Shown here: positions 55,285-64,000 of the stretch, in pieces
Position numbering within the stretch: position 1 is the first letter of the stretch
How the letters are laid out: the number at the start of each line of letters is the position of its first letter
Assembly (NCBI GenBank): GCA_028715985.1
Contig: JAQUQR010000002.1
Span: 207,121-271,120 of the forward strand
DNA: 64,000 bases
Direction: 5' to 3'
Source: Methanocellales archaeon
GTDB lineage: Archaea > Halobacteriota > UBA148
Program-made: the position numbers and the translations under genes
The notes under the pieces: generated by a model
The model's input: only the letters and a program-made list of their open reading frames with translations
Databases searched by the model: none
What the model was told of the DNA's origin: nothing

Positions 55285-56397
55285 CTATTCTTCTACTAAG
55301 CCCTTTGCTTTTAGCTCTTCATGAGCTTTTTCAAACTTGTCCACTGCTTCTTCTTTTTCGCCCCAATCTACCAGCTCTGTTATACCTTCCTCAAAAGCAA
55401 CCTTCGGCTCAAATCCCAGCTCATTCTTTATCCTTGAAATATCAGCAAAACAATGTCGTATATCCCCCGCCCGGTATTTATTTATAATTTGAGGCTTCAA
55501 CTCTTTACCATACAGTTTTATGAGCGTATGAGCGATCTCCAAAATATTGGTTGATTTACCCGTCCCAACATTGAAAACCTCATAGTCCGCACTTAATTTT
55601 TTCATCGCTAAAATATTCGCTTCGACAATGTCATGAACACTCACGAAGTCCCTCGATTGTAACCCATCCTCAAAAATTAATGGAGGATTATTGTTCTTTA
55701 TCCTAGAGGAAAAAATCGCACAAACGCCTGTGTAGGGATTATTAAGTGATTGTCTCGGACCGTAGACATTGAAATACCTTAATGCAACAGTAGGAACGCC
55801 ATAAGCTCTCCCAATATTCAAGCACATCTCTTCCTGATCTCTTTTGGTTATTGCATAGATCGAAGTGGGATGCAACGGCTTATCCTCACTTGTGGGTATT
55901 GCTTTAACAATTTTCCCGCAATTTGAACATTTCATTTCCCATTTTCTGCTCTTCAATTGCTCCTCTGACCTCAATTTTGGATAAACTATGCCACAATCTT
56001 CGCACTCATAAGCTCCTTCACCATATATGCTCATCGAAGATGCAACTATCAACTTCCTCACTTCATTCTCACCATTTACCAAAAGGTCTAAAAGTTTCGC
56101 AGTTGCCATAGTATTGACATCCACGTATTTCTCGACCTGATACATGCTCTGCCCAACGCCGACAGCAGCAGCTTCATGAAAGATTACTTCTGCGCCCTCG
56201 ATAGCTTTTTTCAAAACACGCTTATCCCTTATATCTCCAAACAAATACTCTGCCTTTGGATTTAGGTATTCTGGTTTCTTTGTATGAACTTGCTCCTCTA
56301 AATTATCCAATACAAATACGTTGTTGCCCATTTCAACTAGTTTGTCTACCAAGTGACTTCCTATGAAGCCTGCACCGCCTGTTACAAGTATTTTCAT
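55285..56397 (-). CDS. NAD-dependent sugar epimerase/dehydratase with a zinc-ribbon insert
   Basis: 370 residues, extended SDR. The N-terminus is '[18 protein letters not shown]', the catalytic serine lies in SSMSIYG, and Tyr-Lys in YAITK. Between them about 40 residues are inserted, with two CxxC pairs (CEDC and CSNC) forming a likely zinc ribbon. Some dTDP-L-rhamnose 4-epimerase-like and UDP-glucose-epimerase-like SDRs carry such an insert; the exact substrate cannot be told. It is on the same strand as the flippase gene upstream and the truncated GT4 downstream. Confidence 0.88.
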   Translation of the reverse strand: MKILVTGGAGFIGSHLVDKLVEMGNNVFVLDNLEEQVHTKKPEYLNPKAEYLFGDIRDKRVLKKAIEGAEVIFHEAAAVGVGQSMYQVEKYVDVNTMATAKLLDLLVNGENEVRKLIVASSMSIYGEGAYECEDCGIVYPKLRSEEQLKSRKWEMKCSNCGKIVKAIPTSEDKPLHPTSIYAITKRDQEEMCLNIGRAYGVPTVALRYFNVYGPRQSLNNPYTGVCAIFSSRIKNNNPPLIFEDGLQSRDFVSVHDIVEANILAMKKLSADYEVFNVGTGKSTNILEIAHTLIKLYGKELKPQIINKYRAGDIRHCFADISRIKNELGFEPKVAFEEGITELVDWGEKEEAVDKFEKAHEELKAKGLVEE

Positions 56398-56699
56398 TTT
56401 TCCACCCGAATTTTCTTTACTTTATTATGAATGGAATGGAGCTTATCTTCACTTAAATTAAACGCTTTAGTTGTTAGAGTTTTAAATTTATATACAAAAA
56501 CCCAAAGTCAACAAGATGTACTGATAAAAATTTCACTTCTTTGATTTGAAAATGTCCAATAAGGCAATAATCCGATAAATTTAGAAAATACCTTATTAGA
56601 GCAACAGACACCCCGTACCTTATCTAAAAAAGAGTTTATTAAATACCTTATTTTATCTTTTCTTTTTTACCACTTTTATAGATACTTTTTACCGTTATG
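56398..56699. other. Intergenic, likely promoter of the epimerase gene
   Basis: No gene. A TATA-like TTTATATAC (56489-56497 region) lies about 95 bases before the epimerase start and could serve either strand. The rest is AT-rich without clear structure. Confidence 0.35.
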
Positions 56700-58217
56700 T
56701 TATTTAACACCTCTTTGCAACTTGCTGTCCACTGCGTTATACATCTTCTTTAACCTTTCCTGCTGCCCAAAAACTGCGCTCAAATAGATCACATCTTCTT
56801 TATCTATTCCCTTTATCAAAAGCATCACTAAAATATAAATAACCGCAGCAAAGATAATTCCAATTATGCCATCTAAAAGGGTTGTGGGACTTGGTATCAG
56901 ATAAAGGAAAGCAAGCATCACAAAGGAAGAAAACAGGGGCTTATAAATCGAATCAAATCCGGGGGATATATTTAAAACTCTCTTTGACAGGACACCCATG
57001 GTAAAAGCACCAAAGTATCTTGCGGTTAAGGTTGCAATCGCTGCACCTATCAATCCAAACCGTAGAATAAAGAGATAATTGAGCACAATATTTAATCCAG
57101 AAGCCATAACAGTAACTTTTGCAGGATATTCCGGTTTTTCTTTTGAATCAAACAAAATGCTAAAGAAATCCATAGGCACAATGAGGATCAACAAGCATAA
57201 CGCGTAAAAAGGCATCACTGATGGCAAATATTCTGCCCCATACATAACCTGTATAAGAGGGCGTGCTATGAAAGCTAATCCAAAAGCACATGGAAAAGCG
57301 AATATTGACGAATACCTAAAGACCTTCACAAAGGCATTTCTCAATTCGTCTCCTTCCAATTGTGTAAAAACAGGAAAAAGAACTGAGGTGATGGATACTA
57401 GGCTTATGAATGCAGTGACTATGCTAAATGCCGCTTTATAAAAACCAACATCCTTGGCAGTCATAAGAATGCCAAGCATTATGGCATCAACATGAAGAAA
57501 GAATAGACCTGAAACCAGAGTTGAAAATGTCAGATATCCTAAAAATCTTAAAACCCTTCGATCATCTATTTTTATCGTCTCCCCCTTAAACAGATAAGAA
57601 TATCTCTTCGCTAAGAAAAAAAATAGAACCAAAACCACAATGATAACTGATAGGGTAAGTCCAACTAAAGCCCCATAAACTGAATAACCAAGGAGGACAA
57701 ATAAAGGAATAATAGTCACTCTAGATATCTCATAAATCATACTCCTTGCCGTAGAATACTGAAATTTTTGAAGCGCAACAAAGGTTCCATCCAGAAAATC
57801 CATAAAAGAGTAGAAGAATGTGAGGATGCCCACAATCTCCAGGGGTAAAATAAGATCGGGCTTGTGAAAAACGTAGATAGCTAAGGGTTTAGCCAAAGCA
57901 ATAAGCGCCATAGATGTCAAAGTTGTCAATAAAAATTTTATTTTCAGTAAATACCTGAAAAAACTCCTAGCTAAGCTCTTGTCATTTTTCCCCAATGCAT
58001 GGGAAACATATCTTGTCATTGTTCTGTTTACACCAAGATCGGTAAACGTAAGCGTGACAAGCGCAACCGATAAAGCCAAATGATAGATGCCAAATAGCTC
58101 CGGGTGCAGTAATCTGGCTAAAATAACAGTGAAAACTAATCCACCAATGCCGCTTATGATAATGCTTGAGCTATTAAAAGCCGTGTTTTTCAGGACTTTT
58201 CTTGCTAAATGCGTCAT
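56700..58217 (-). CDS. Polysaccharide flippase (Wzx/RfbX-like, MOP superfamily)
   Basis: 505 residues with 12-14 membrane helices. The typical start is 'KNTAFNSSSIIISGIGGLVFTVILARLLHPELFG', with later 'GVNRTMTRYVSHALGKND' and 'LIGAAIATLTARYFG'. It would flip the lipid-linked glycan to the outside before AglB acts. Stands between two sugar-epimerase genes on the same strand. Confidence 0.93.
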   Translation of the reverse strand: MTHLARKVLKNTAFNSSSIIISGIGGLVFTVILARLLHPELFGIYHLALSVALVTLTFTDLGVNRTMTRYVSHALGKNDKSLARSFFRYLLKIKFLLTTLTSMALIALAKPLAIYVFHKPDLILPLEIVGILTFFYSFMDFLDGTFVALQKFQYSTARSMIYEISRVTIIPLFVLLGYSVYGALVGLTLSVIIVVLVLFFFLAKRYSYLFKGETIKIDDRRVLRFLGYLTFSTLVSGLFFLHVDAIMLGILMTAKDVGFYKAAFSIVTAFISLVSITSVLFPVFTQLEGDELRNAFVKVFRYSSIFAFPCAFGLAFIARPLIQVMYGAEYLPSVMPFYALCLLILIVPMDFFSILFDSKEKPEYPAKVTVMASGLNIVLNYLFILRFGLIGAAIATLTARYFGAFTMGVLSKRVLNISPGFDSIYKPLFSSFVMLAFLYLIPSPTTLLDGIIGIIFAAVIYILVMLLIKGIDKEDVIYLSAVFGQQERLKKMYNAVDSKLQRGVK

Positions 58218-58386
58218 GTTAACCTGTAAACAGATAAGTCTGTAATTTTATCGTTCATTTCATTAATATTGTTTCATTGTCTTTGTTCTTAGGAATTTCT
58301 ACAACTGGAATTGAATCGATTTTTTATGTCTCCTTCTTATGATTTAGGTGTAGGCAATATAATATAAACAAAACAAAATGAAATCT

Positions 58387-59439
58387 TCATCGCCCCCTAC
58401 TAAACAAGCTGCTATTTTCTTTTACCCAATCCACAAGCTTATTAACACCTTCTCTTGGATTTACTTCAGGCTTCCATTTAAGTTTCTCTCTAATTTCACC
58501 AATATCTGAAATGTAAACCTTTTGATCGGATGGTCTCCAATCATCATAACTTATTTTTGCCCTCATGCCAGTTGAATCTTTTAATAAATCCAAAAGCTCC
58601 AGAAGTGAGAGGGTATTTTCTGATCCTCCGCCTATGTTGAAAACCTCCTGCTTCAAATTACTCTCCATAAACAAATCGTAAGCTTTTACTAAATCATCGA
58701 CATATAAAACATCCCTCACCTGCTTTCCATCTCCATAAATGGTAATTGGCTTATTCGTAAGCGTAGCGATAATAAACCAAGCAACCCAGCCCTGGTCTTC
58801 AACACCAAATTGCCTTGTCCCATATATGCAACTCATCCTGAAAACGGCTGTTTTCAAGCCATAAACATGAGCATAATCTTGTACGCAAATATCCCCTGCA
58901 AATTTTGAAGCGCCATAAGGTGTGTGCTCACACAGGTCTGTTGGAAAGGTTTCTTTAATGCCGTTTTTGTACCTTAAGTCATTAAATACGTATCTTTTTT
59001 CTTGCTCTTTCACTGGGATTTTATTTACGTTGTCCCCATAAACTTTATTGGTAGAACAGAAGATGACTGAGGTATTTGATTCGGATTTGCGTGCTGCCTC
59101 AAGTACATTGAAAGTTCCCAAAGCATTTATTTCAAAATCAGTTCTAGGATCTTTAACAGAAGTTGTAACTGCAGTTTGAGCAGCCGTATGTATGATTACA
59201 TCAGCATCTTTCGAAGCTAGTTCTAGTGCCTCAATATCCCTAATATCTCCTTTTATCCGATCAATATTAGCGTAGCTCTTAAGATAATTCCAATTATACA
59301 CAGCATTCGAAGCATCATATCCTAACAACGTCGCTCTCGACAGATTGTCAAATATGGCCACTTCATCACACTTTTTTGCATAATATTCCGCTACATGGCT
59401 TCCGACAAAGCCCGCACCACCTGTTACTAATACCTTCAT
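58387..59439 (-). CDS. NAD-dependent epimerase, CDP-paratose 2-epimerase-like
   Basis: 350 residues. It opens [18 protein letters not shown], with 'HTAAQTAVTTSVKDPRTDFEINALGTFNVLEA' and the serine region 'FCSTNKVYGDNVNKIP', plus YGASK for Tyr-Lys. The threonine-rich 'AAQ.AVTTS' and 'STNKVYGD' segments are characteristic of CDP-tyvelose epimerase (RfbE) and relatives, which epimerise C2 of the sugar. The sugar here is unproven because no CDP-glucose pathway genes are seen. Confidence 0.88.
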   Translation of the reverse strand: MKVLVTGGAGFVGSHVAEYYAKKCDEVAIFDNLSRATLLGYDASNAVYNWNYLKSYANIDRIKGDIRDIEALELASKDADVIIHTAAQTAVTTSVKDPRTDFEINALGTFNVLEAARKSESNTSVIFCSTNKVYGDNVNKIPVKEQEKRYVFNDLRYKNGIKETFPTDLCEHTPYGASKFAGDICVQDYAHVYGLKTAVFRMSCIYGTRQFGVEDQGWVAWFIIATLTNKPITIYGDGKQVRDVLYVDDLVKAYDLFMESNLKQEVFNIGGGSENTLSLLELLDLLKDSTGMRAKISYDDWRPSDQKVYISDIGEIREKLKWKPEVNPREGVNKLVDWVKENSSLFSRGR

Positions 59440-59463
59440 ATTATTACCCCAACAATCTTTTAA

Positions 59464-60420
59464 CTATAAATGCCCTGATGTCTCCACAGTTTCTTCAAAC
59501 CATCTTATTGTCCTATCTAATCCCTCTTCCAGATCAACTACAGGTCCCCAGCCCAAGATTTTTTTTGCCTTGGATGTATCCGGACATCTCTGCTTCGGAT
59601 CGTCCTCGGGCAATTTCTTAAATACGATCTTTGAATGAGAGTTAGTGATACTCTTTATTCTTTCAGCCAATTCAAGTACCGGTATCTCGCTTTGATTGCC
59701 CAGATTCACGACTTCACCTCTCATATCCTTTGAGAGAGCCGCCTTGTATATGCCCTCCACCATGTCAGATACATAACAAAAACTTCTCGTTTGAGAGCCG
59801 TCACCGTAGACCGTAATTGGTTCATCAGCCATAGCCTGAGTTATGAAGTTAGGGATTGCCCTACCATCATCCTTTCTCATCCTTTGCCCGTAAGTGTTAA
59901 ATATCCGAACAATTCGCACGTTTAGATCATACTTACGATGATACGCCATCGTTAACGCCTCAGCAAACCGCTTAGCCTCATCATAACAACTTCTTGGACC
60001 GATCGGGTTTACATTGCCCCAATAATCTTCCCGCTGCGGATGTATTGCAGGGTCACCATAGACCTCAGATGTTGATGCTAGCAAGAGCACTGCCTCCTTT
60101 TCTTTGGCCAACTCCAGTGCATTATGAGTGCCGAACGATCCTGCCAATAACGTCTCTATAGGCAATCGTTTATAATCCACGGGGCTGGCAGGGCTCGCCA
60201 AATGGAAAATATGGTCGATTTTTTCCGTGATTTTCAAGGGCTTGGTTATATCCTGTTTTAAGTAAGTGAACCTAGCATCACTCAGCAAGTGATGGATATT
60301 ATTTTCATTTCCAGTAGATAAATCATCAAGACATATGACCTTATGACCTTCAACCAGCAGTTTTTCACACAGATGTGAGCCTATGAATCCTGCCCCACCC
60401 GTTACAAGCACTGTTTTCAT
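59464..60420 (-). CDS. UDP-glucuronate decarboxylase-like (UDP-xylose synthase)
   Basis: 318 residues, extended SDR. The order of motifs is that of UXS enzymes: '[18 protein letters not shown]', [11 protein letters not shown], '[13 protein letters not shown]' and '[18 protein letters not shown]' (catalytic Tyr-Lys). It would convert UDP-glucuronate, made by the dehydrogenase at 62150-63457, to UDP-xylose. GGTGA nine bases before the ATG gives a firm start. Confidence 0.92.
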   Translation of the reverse strand: MKTVLVTGGAGFIGSHLCEKLLVEGHKVICLDDLSTGNENNIHHLLSDARFTYLKQDITKPLKITEKIDHIFHLASPASPVDYKRLPIETLLAGSFGTHNALELAKEKEAVLLLASTSEVYGDPAIHPQREDYWGNVNPIGPRSCYDEAKRFAEALTMAYHRKYDLNVRIVRIFNTYGQRMRKDDGRAIPNFITQAMADEPITVYGDGSQTRSFCYVSDMVEGIYKAALSKDMRGEVVNLGNQSEIPVLELAERIKSITNSHSKIVFKKLPEDDPKQRCPDTSKAKKILGWGPVVDLEEGLDRTIRWFEETVETSGHL

Positions 60421-61116
60421 TTTATTTATTCACCGCCTGCGATCAAATTTTCAGCACCTTAATTTTTTGCTCTATCAAAATTAAATTAATATCAAATCTC
60501 CTAATTTCTATTAGACCTTTTCTATGACCGTGTAACATATATTATATCTCTTGATTGCAGATTGTCTTAATTAACTACGTCCTGCCTACTATAAACGACT
60601 TTTTCCAAGCCCATTAATTAGTTTTAGATGAAGTAACGCTCAAGATACATTCCTCTTCTCTTTAGCACTACCAAGAAAGAAGACCTTTTTCAAAACCATC
60701 AATTACCCCTAATCCGACTCAGGCATGAAGATCGTGCCTTCAGGCGGCAATTTACAATTTTAAGAAATATTTTTGTTCATTTTTTCTCTCCTACTTTTAT
60801 ATTACCCCAACCATATATGATTACCTAACCTATATGAGCAATTTGCATCAAAATACTTTTCATAAAAAGCTGTCTAAGATCTGAACAGAATATTTTCTTT
60901 TTAATTTAATCTTCTTTTTAAATGATAAGCAACGCTCTTCGAAAAGGTTTAATCACTACCGCATTTTTTTTTATCCTGAAGAGGTTTTGAGCCCGAGATA
61001 ACCCCTTAAATCCTTTTTTATCACTATTTGATTTTTTGATTCGATGTGCTTATGACTTTGCATTCCAAACACAAAGTAGGAGCGTACACTTGATTAAACT
61101 TTAGCGGTTACCTTTT
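60421..61116. other. 696-base AT-rich intergenic region
   Basis: No convincing gene, RNA or repeat is seen on either strand; frames are short and without ribosome binding sites. It separates the UXS-epimerase side from the nucleotidyltransferase/dehydrogenase genes, and the promoter of the UXS gene must lie in it. Several TATA-like strings (for example near 60840) cannot be ranked. Confidence 0.4.
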
Positions 61117-61135
61117 AGATCATAGGTTATGATCT
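61117..61135 (-). terminator. Hairpin just after a nucleotidyltransferase gene
   Basis: AGATCATA (61117-61124) and TATGATCT (61128-61135) form a perfect 8-bp stem with a 3-base loop, five bases after the stop codon. No U-run follows on the minus strand, so it may only mark or protect the 3' end. Confidence 0.35.
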
Positions 61136-61140
61136 GCTAT

Positions 61141-62169
61141 TTAGAATTCTATGGTTGACGAGTCACCTATGTTGAGCGTATTTGGTTTGCCAGCGAGACT
61201 GACTGCATCCCCAAGTATACTTGTTTGGAGATTCATATTAATTATCTTTGCACAAGAGCCCACGATACTGTCAGCAATGATAGAATTTTTGACAAATGTA
61301 TCGTCAGCGATAGACACGTCTGGACCGATGACTGAGTTAACTATTTCAACACCATCTCCGACAGCTACTGGCTGGATTATAATAGAATTAGTGGAGCTTA
61401 TTATCTCTCTTGGAATTTCTGCCAGTAACAACCGATTGACCTCCAACAAAGTTTCCGCCCTACCACAATCGTACCAGTCATGTACATGAAAGGTTTTTAG
61501 CATTGCACCTGCTTCTACCATGATTTGTAGAGCATCAGTAAGCTGGTATTCTCCCTCTTTCTTGGTATCATTACTAATCAGCTTTTCCAGTGATTCAAAG
61601 AGTAGGGGCGTATCATCTATGATGTAGATGCCAGCTATACCAAGATCTGATGTAGACAGTTGTGGCTTTTCCTCCAGCCTGACTATAGTTCCTTCATCGT
61701 CCAGGTATACAACGCCATAGTATTGAGGCATGTCAACGATCTTAACCCCTATTGAACCTGAACATTCACCATTTTTTTCATGAAACTTTAAGAACTTTTT
61801 ATAGCCTGCCTTGAAGATCATATCACCCAGGGCAATCATAATGGGTGAGTCTCCAATAACATCCTTTGTGACATATATGGAGTGACCCAAACCAAGTGGT
61901 TTATCCTGAGTTACATAGGAGATTTTGCCAAAGCAAGAAGAATAGTTCGCATCGATGTAAGAGATGGTCTTATCTTTCATGTATCCAACGACTATGACCA
62001 ACTCTTCCGCCTGAACATCAATCAATCGATCAAGAATATGTCCGATGATCGGCTTGCCAGCCACGGATACCATCGATTTTGGTTTTGTAAGCGTATGAGG
62101 GTACAACCTTTTGCCAACACCAGCAGCAGGAATGACTACTTTTATTTGATCACCAACATAGCCCTTCAT
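61141..62169 (-). CDS. Sugar-1-phosphate nucleotidyltransferase with left-handed beta-helix tail
   Basis: 342 residues. The catalytic domain has 'PAAGVGKRLYPHTLTKPKSM' and the metal-site segment 'IALGDMIFKAGY'. From about residue 250 hexapeptide-like repeats (VAVGDGVEIVNSVIGPDVSI) form a beta-helix, as in archaeal UDP-glucose/UDP-GlcNAc-type pyrophosphorylases. It probably makes UDP-glucose (or UDP-GlcNAc) for the dehydrogenase encoded upstream, whose 3' end it overlaps by 20 bases. The start is ATG 62169. Confidence 0.9.
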   Translation of the reverse strand: MKGYVGDQIKVVIPAAGVGKRLYPHTLTKPKSMVSVAGKPIIGHILDRLIDVQAEELVIVVGYMKDKTISYIDANYSSCFGKISYVTQDKPLGLGHSIYVTKDVIGDSPIMIALGDMIFKAGYKKFLKFHEKNGECSGSIGVKIVDMPQYYGVVYLDDEGTIVRLEEKPQLSTSDLGIAGIYIIDDTPLLFESLEKLISNDTKKEGEYQLTDALQIMVEAGAMLKTFHVHDWYDCGRAETLLEVNRLLLAEIPREIISSTNSIIIQPVAVGDGVEIVNSVIGPDVSIADDTFVKNSIIADSIVGSCAKIINMNLQTSILGDAVSLAGKPNTLNIGDSSTIEF

Positions 62170-63457
62170 AATCGATGCCCTCTCTGGGAGAGATAACTTT
62201 TCTTCCGTCGATGATTATCCTGTTTTTCATAACATCAAATTCATGATCCAATTTTTTAAACTCATCCCATTCAGTCACCACTAAACACGCATCCGCATTT
62301 CTGAGCGATTCCTCAGCGCTAGTGCAGTACTCGATGTCAGGATCAGGAAAGATGGAGCGCATATTTTCGTTAGCCAGAGGATCATAGACAGAAACCCTGA
62401 CATTCTTGTCCATCAACATTTTTATTATTGGAATAGCTCTGGACTCTCGTATGTCATCAGTGTCATTCTTGAAGGCAAGACCCAACACAGCAACCTTCTT
62501 GCCTTTCAAGGAAGGCAGTTTTCTTTCGAGGAGTTTAATCATCCTTTTCGGCTGCTCCTCATTGACATTCATCACGGCCTTCAGAAGTTTGGGATCGTAG
62601 CCAATATCCTTTGCCTTATGGATGAGCGCTTTCACATCCTTTGGAAAACAGCTGCCACCAAATCCAACACCAGCTCGTAAGAAGTGCGGCGACAGTCTGT
62701 GGTCCATGCCGACGGCACGCATGACTTCATAGGCATCTATGCCAAACTCTTTACAGATGTTGCCAATCTCATTTGCGAAGGAAATCTTTGTGGAAAGAAG
62801 TGCATTAGAGGCGTATTTGACCATCTCTGCTGCAACAAGGCTCATCCTTAGGATCGGAGAACACTTTTCACCGTAGAACTCGCGATAGAATTCTTCTAGA
62901 GCGTCTCCCGCGGATTTATCACTCTCACCTATTACAATTCGATCAGGATGCAAGGTATCATAGACTGCGTTGCCTTCTCTCAAAAACTCTGGGCTCATGC
63001 ATAGCCCAAAATCCGATCCAATTTTTTTACCAGAGTGTTTTTCTATCACTGGTTTGACAATTTCTTCCGTTGTACCTGGAGCTACGGTGCTTTTTACTAC
63101 AACTAGATGGCCGTCTTTATCCTTTAGGGCTTCACCTATTTCTTTAGCAGAAGATTTGATGAATCCGAGATCGATGCTCCCATCTGCTTTACTTGGTGTC
63201 CCTACGGCAATGAAAGTGATATCGGAGTCGAGGATTGCCTCTTTCCTTCCTACCATTACCCTTAAGTTGCCTTTTTTCACAGCCCCCACCAAAATGGGAG
63301 TCAGGTCCTTCTCATAAAAAGGCGCCTTTCCCTCCTTGATCAGTTCGACTTTCTTGGGGTCATGTGTGGAGGCTATGACATCAAAACCTTTATGGGCAAA
63401 GCAAGCTGCGCTAACCAAGCCAACAAAGCCCATCCCGATAACAGATATTCGTTTCAT
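62150..63457 (-). CDS. UDP-glucose/GDP-mannose 6-dehydrogenase family, probably UDP-glucose dehydrogenase
   Basis: 435 residues from ATG 63457. The NAD motif is VIGMGFVGLVSA, the central helix region follows, and the catalytic cysteine lies in 'GVGFGGSCFPKDVKAL'. The C-terminal UDP-binding domain contains 'GLAFKNDTDDIRESRAIPII'. It oxidises the sugar C6 to a uronic acid in two NAD-dependent steps. GGTGA five bases before ATG 63457, overlapping the previous stop, decides the start. The product feeds the UXS-like enzyme and possibly AsnB-like amidation. Confidence 0.94.
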   Translation of the reverse strand: MKRISVIGMGFVGLVSAACFAHKGFDVIASTHDPKKVELIKEGKAPFYEKDLTPILVGAVKKGNLRVMVGRKEAILDSDITFIAVGTPSKADGSIDLGFIKSSAKEIGEALKDKDGHLVVVKSTVAPGTTEEIVKPVIEKHSGKKIGSDFGLCMSPEFLREGNAVYDTLHPDRIVIGESDKSAGDALEEFYREFYGEKCSPILRMSLVAAEMVKYASNALLSTKISFANEIGNICKEFGIDAYEVMRAVGMDHRLSPHFLRAGVGFGGSCFPKDVKALIHKAKDIGYDPKLLKAVMNVNEEQPKRMIKLLERKLPSLKGKKVAVLGLAFKNDTDDIRESRAIPIIKMLMDKNVRVSVYDPLANENMRSIFPDPDIEYCTSAEESLRNADACLVVTEWDEFKKLDHEFDVMKNRIIIDGRKVISPREGIDYEGLCW

Positions 63458-63462
63458 GTCCT

Positions 63463-64000
63463 TCACCGCTTGTAAAAATCTTTTAACCTGATAGTATCCT
63501 CTAGATCCGGAGTGGACACCTCGTGAATTAGCGTGTTCTCCAAGGCGACGATCGTGTGGGGGGTATTCGGTTTTATCCGAATGGTATCATTCCGCCCGAA
63601 TCGCTTCTTTCCATCCTCAAATTCAATGTAACCTGAGCCGCTCATTATAAACATGGTTTCATCCTTTCGCTCGTGATAATGATGCGATGTTCTATAGGCT
63701 TCTTTGAGGAACAATTCCTTGGTCAAATACTTATCGGTGGAGATCAAAATCTTCTCGTAGCCCCAGGGCTTATCTTCTCTATGGGCATACTCTTTTTTGA
63801 TTTCCTCTATGTCCTTGGTCGTATCGATAGAACTCCAGAACAGGCCATCTTCTTTATAATAACCCAGTTTTCCTGAATCAGCCAGCATTGGAAATACGGT
63901 TTTCTCTATATCACCACCTTCAAAGTTATCAAAGCATGAAGAACAATCCTTTTTAAAACAATAGATGCCACCATTTATGTAATGCTCCAAAAAGGGCTTC
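63463..64000 (-). CDS. Nucleotidyltransferase fused to a cupin (5' partial)
   Basis: The frame is open at the window edge, so the N-terminal catalytic part lies outside. Visible are the last part of a sugar nucleotidyltransferase ([15 protein letters not shown], then '[18 protein letters not shown]') and a cupin from about 90 residues before the end ('[19 protein letters not shown]', '[21 protein letters not shown]'). A nucleotidyltransferase plus cupin recalls type II mannose-6-phosphate isomerase/GDP-mannose pyrophosphorylases, or a heptose-phosphate guanylyltransferase. GDP-mannose supply for gmd would fit. Confidence 0.85.
   Translation of the reverse strand, partial: KPFLEHYINGGIYCFKKDCSSCFDNFEGGDIEKTVFPMLADSGKLGYYKEDGLFWSSIDTTKDIEEIKKEYAHREDKPWGYEKILISTDKYLTKELFLKEAYRTSHHYHERKDETMFIMSGSGYIEFEDGKKRFGRNDTIRIKPNTPHTIVALENTLIHEVSTPDLEDTIRLKDFYKR

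Overview
The window is archaeal, most likely from a euryarchaeon related to methanogens or ANME archaea. The evidence is an archaeal-type alanyl-tRNA synthetase, the order ftsZ-secE-spt5-rpl11-rpl1-rpl10(P0)-rpl12 with archaeal protein forms, an archaeal D-aminoacyl-tRNA deacylase, a PIN/ATPase/KH protein, an AglB oligosaccharyltransferase, GGTGA-type ribosome binding sites, TTG/GTG starts and TATA-box promoters. No methanogenesis gene lies in the window, so the lineage is inference.

Region 1 (1-16.6 kb) is mostly housekeeping. It holds a HEAT-repeat protein cut by the window edge, a small membrane methyltransferase, thrC and alaS (overlapping coupled genes), an FAD-dependent dehydrogenase, the ribosomal/Spt5/SecE/FtsZ block with a hairpin leader before rpl1, dtdA, a CPA2 antiporter, a CBS protein, a DUF5806-like protein, one tRNA-Arg(CCT) and a flavin-reductase-like pair.

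Region 2 (17-64 kb) is a very large surface-glycan island. It starts with a PIN/ATPase protein, a dolichyl-phosphate-sugar-synthase-like GT2 and AglB. It continues with nine GT4-type glycosyltransferase genes, a second GT2, a GT39-like membrane transferase, sugar nucleotidyltransferases, SAM methyltransferases, three asparagine-synthetase-family genes, a flippase, and nucleotide-sugar enzymes. The latter include UDP-glucose dehydrogenase, a UDP-xylose-synthase-like enzyme, GDP-mannose 4,6-dehydratase with a perosamine-synthase-like aminotransferase, and a tyvelose-epimerase-like enzyme. The expected flow is nucleotide-sugar synthesis, assembly on a lipid carrier, flipping, then transfer by AglB to S-layer or other surface proteins.

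The island is actively rearranging. A segment of about 1.86 kb (a GT4 plus an FkbM methyltransferase) is present twice, 5.1 kb apart. One FkbM copy has lost its signature by a 27-nt deletion and one GT4 copy has lost its N-terminal domain. An acetyltransferase and a methyltransferase in the same locus are decayed, one asparagine-synthetase-like gene carries two frameshifts, and an ISL3-type transposase relic sits near 37.1 kb. A HEPN/MNT pair is inserted in the operon and translationally coupled to a glycosyltransferase.
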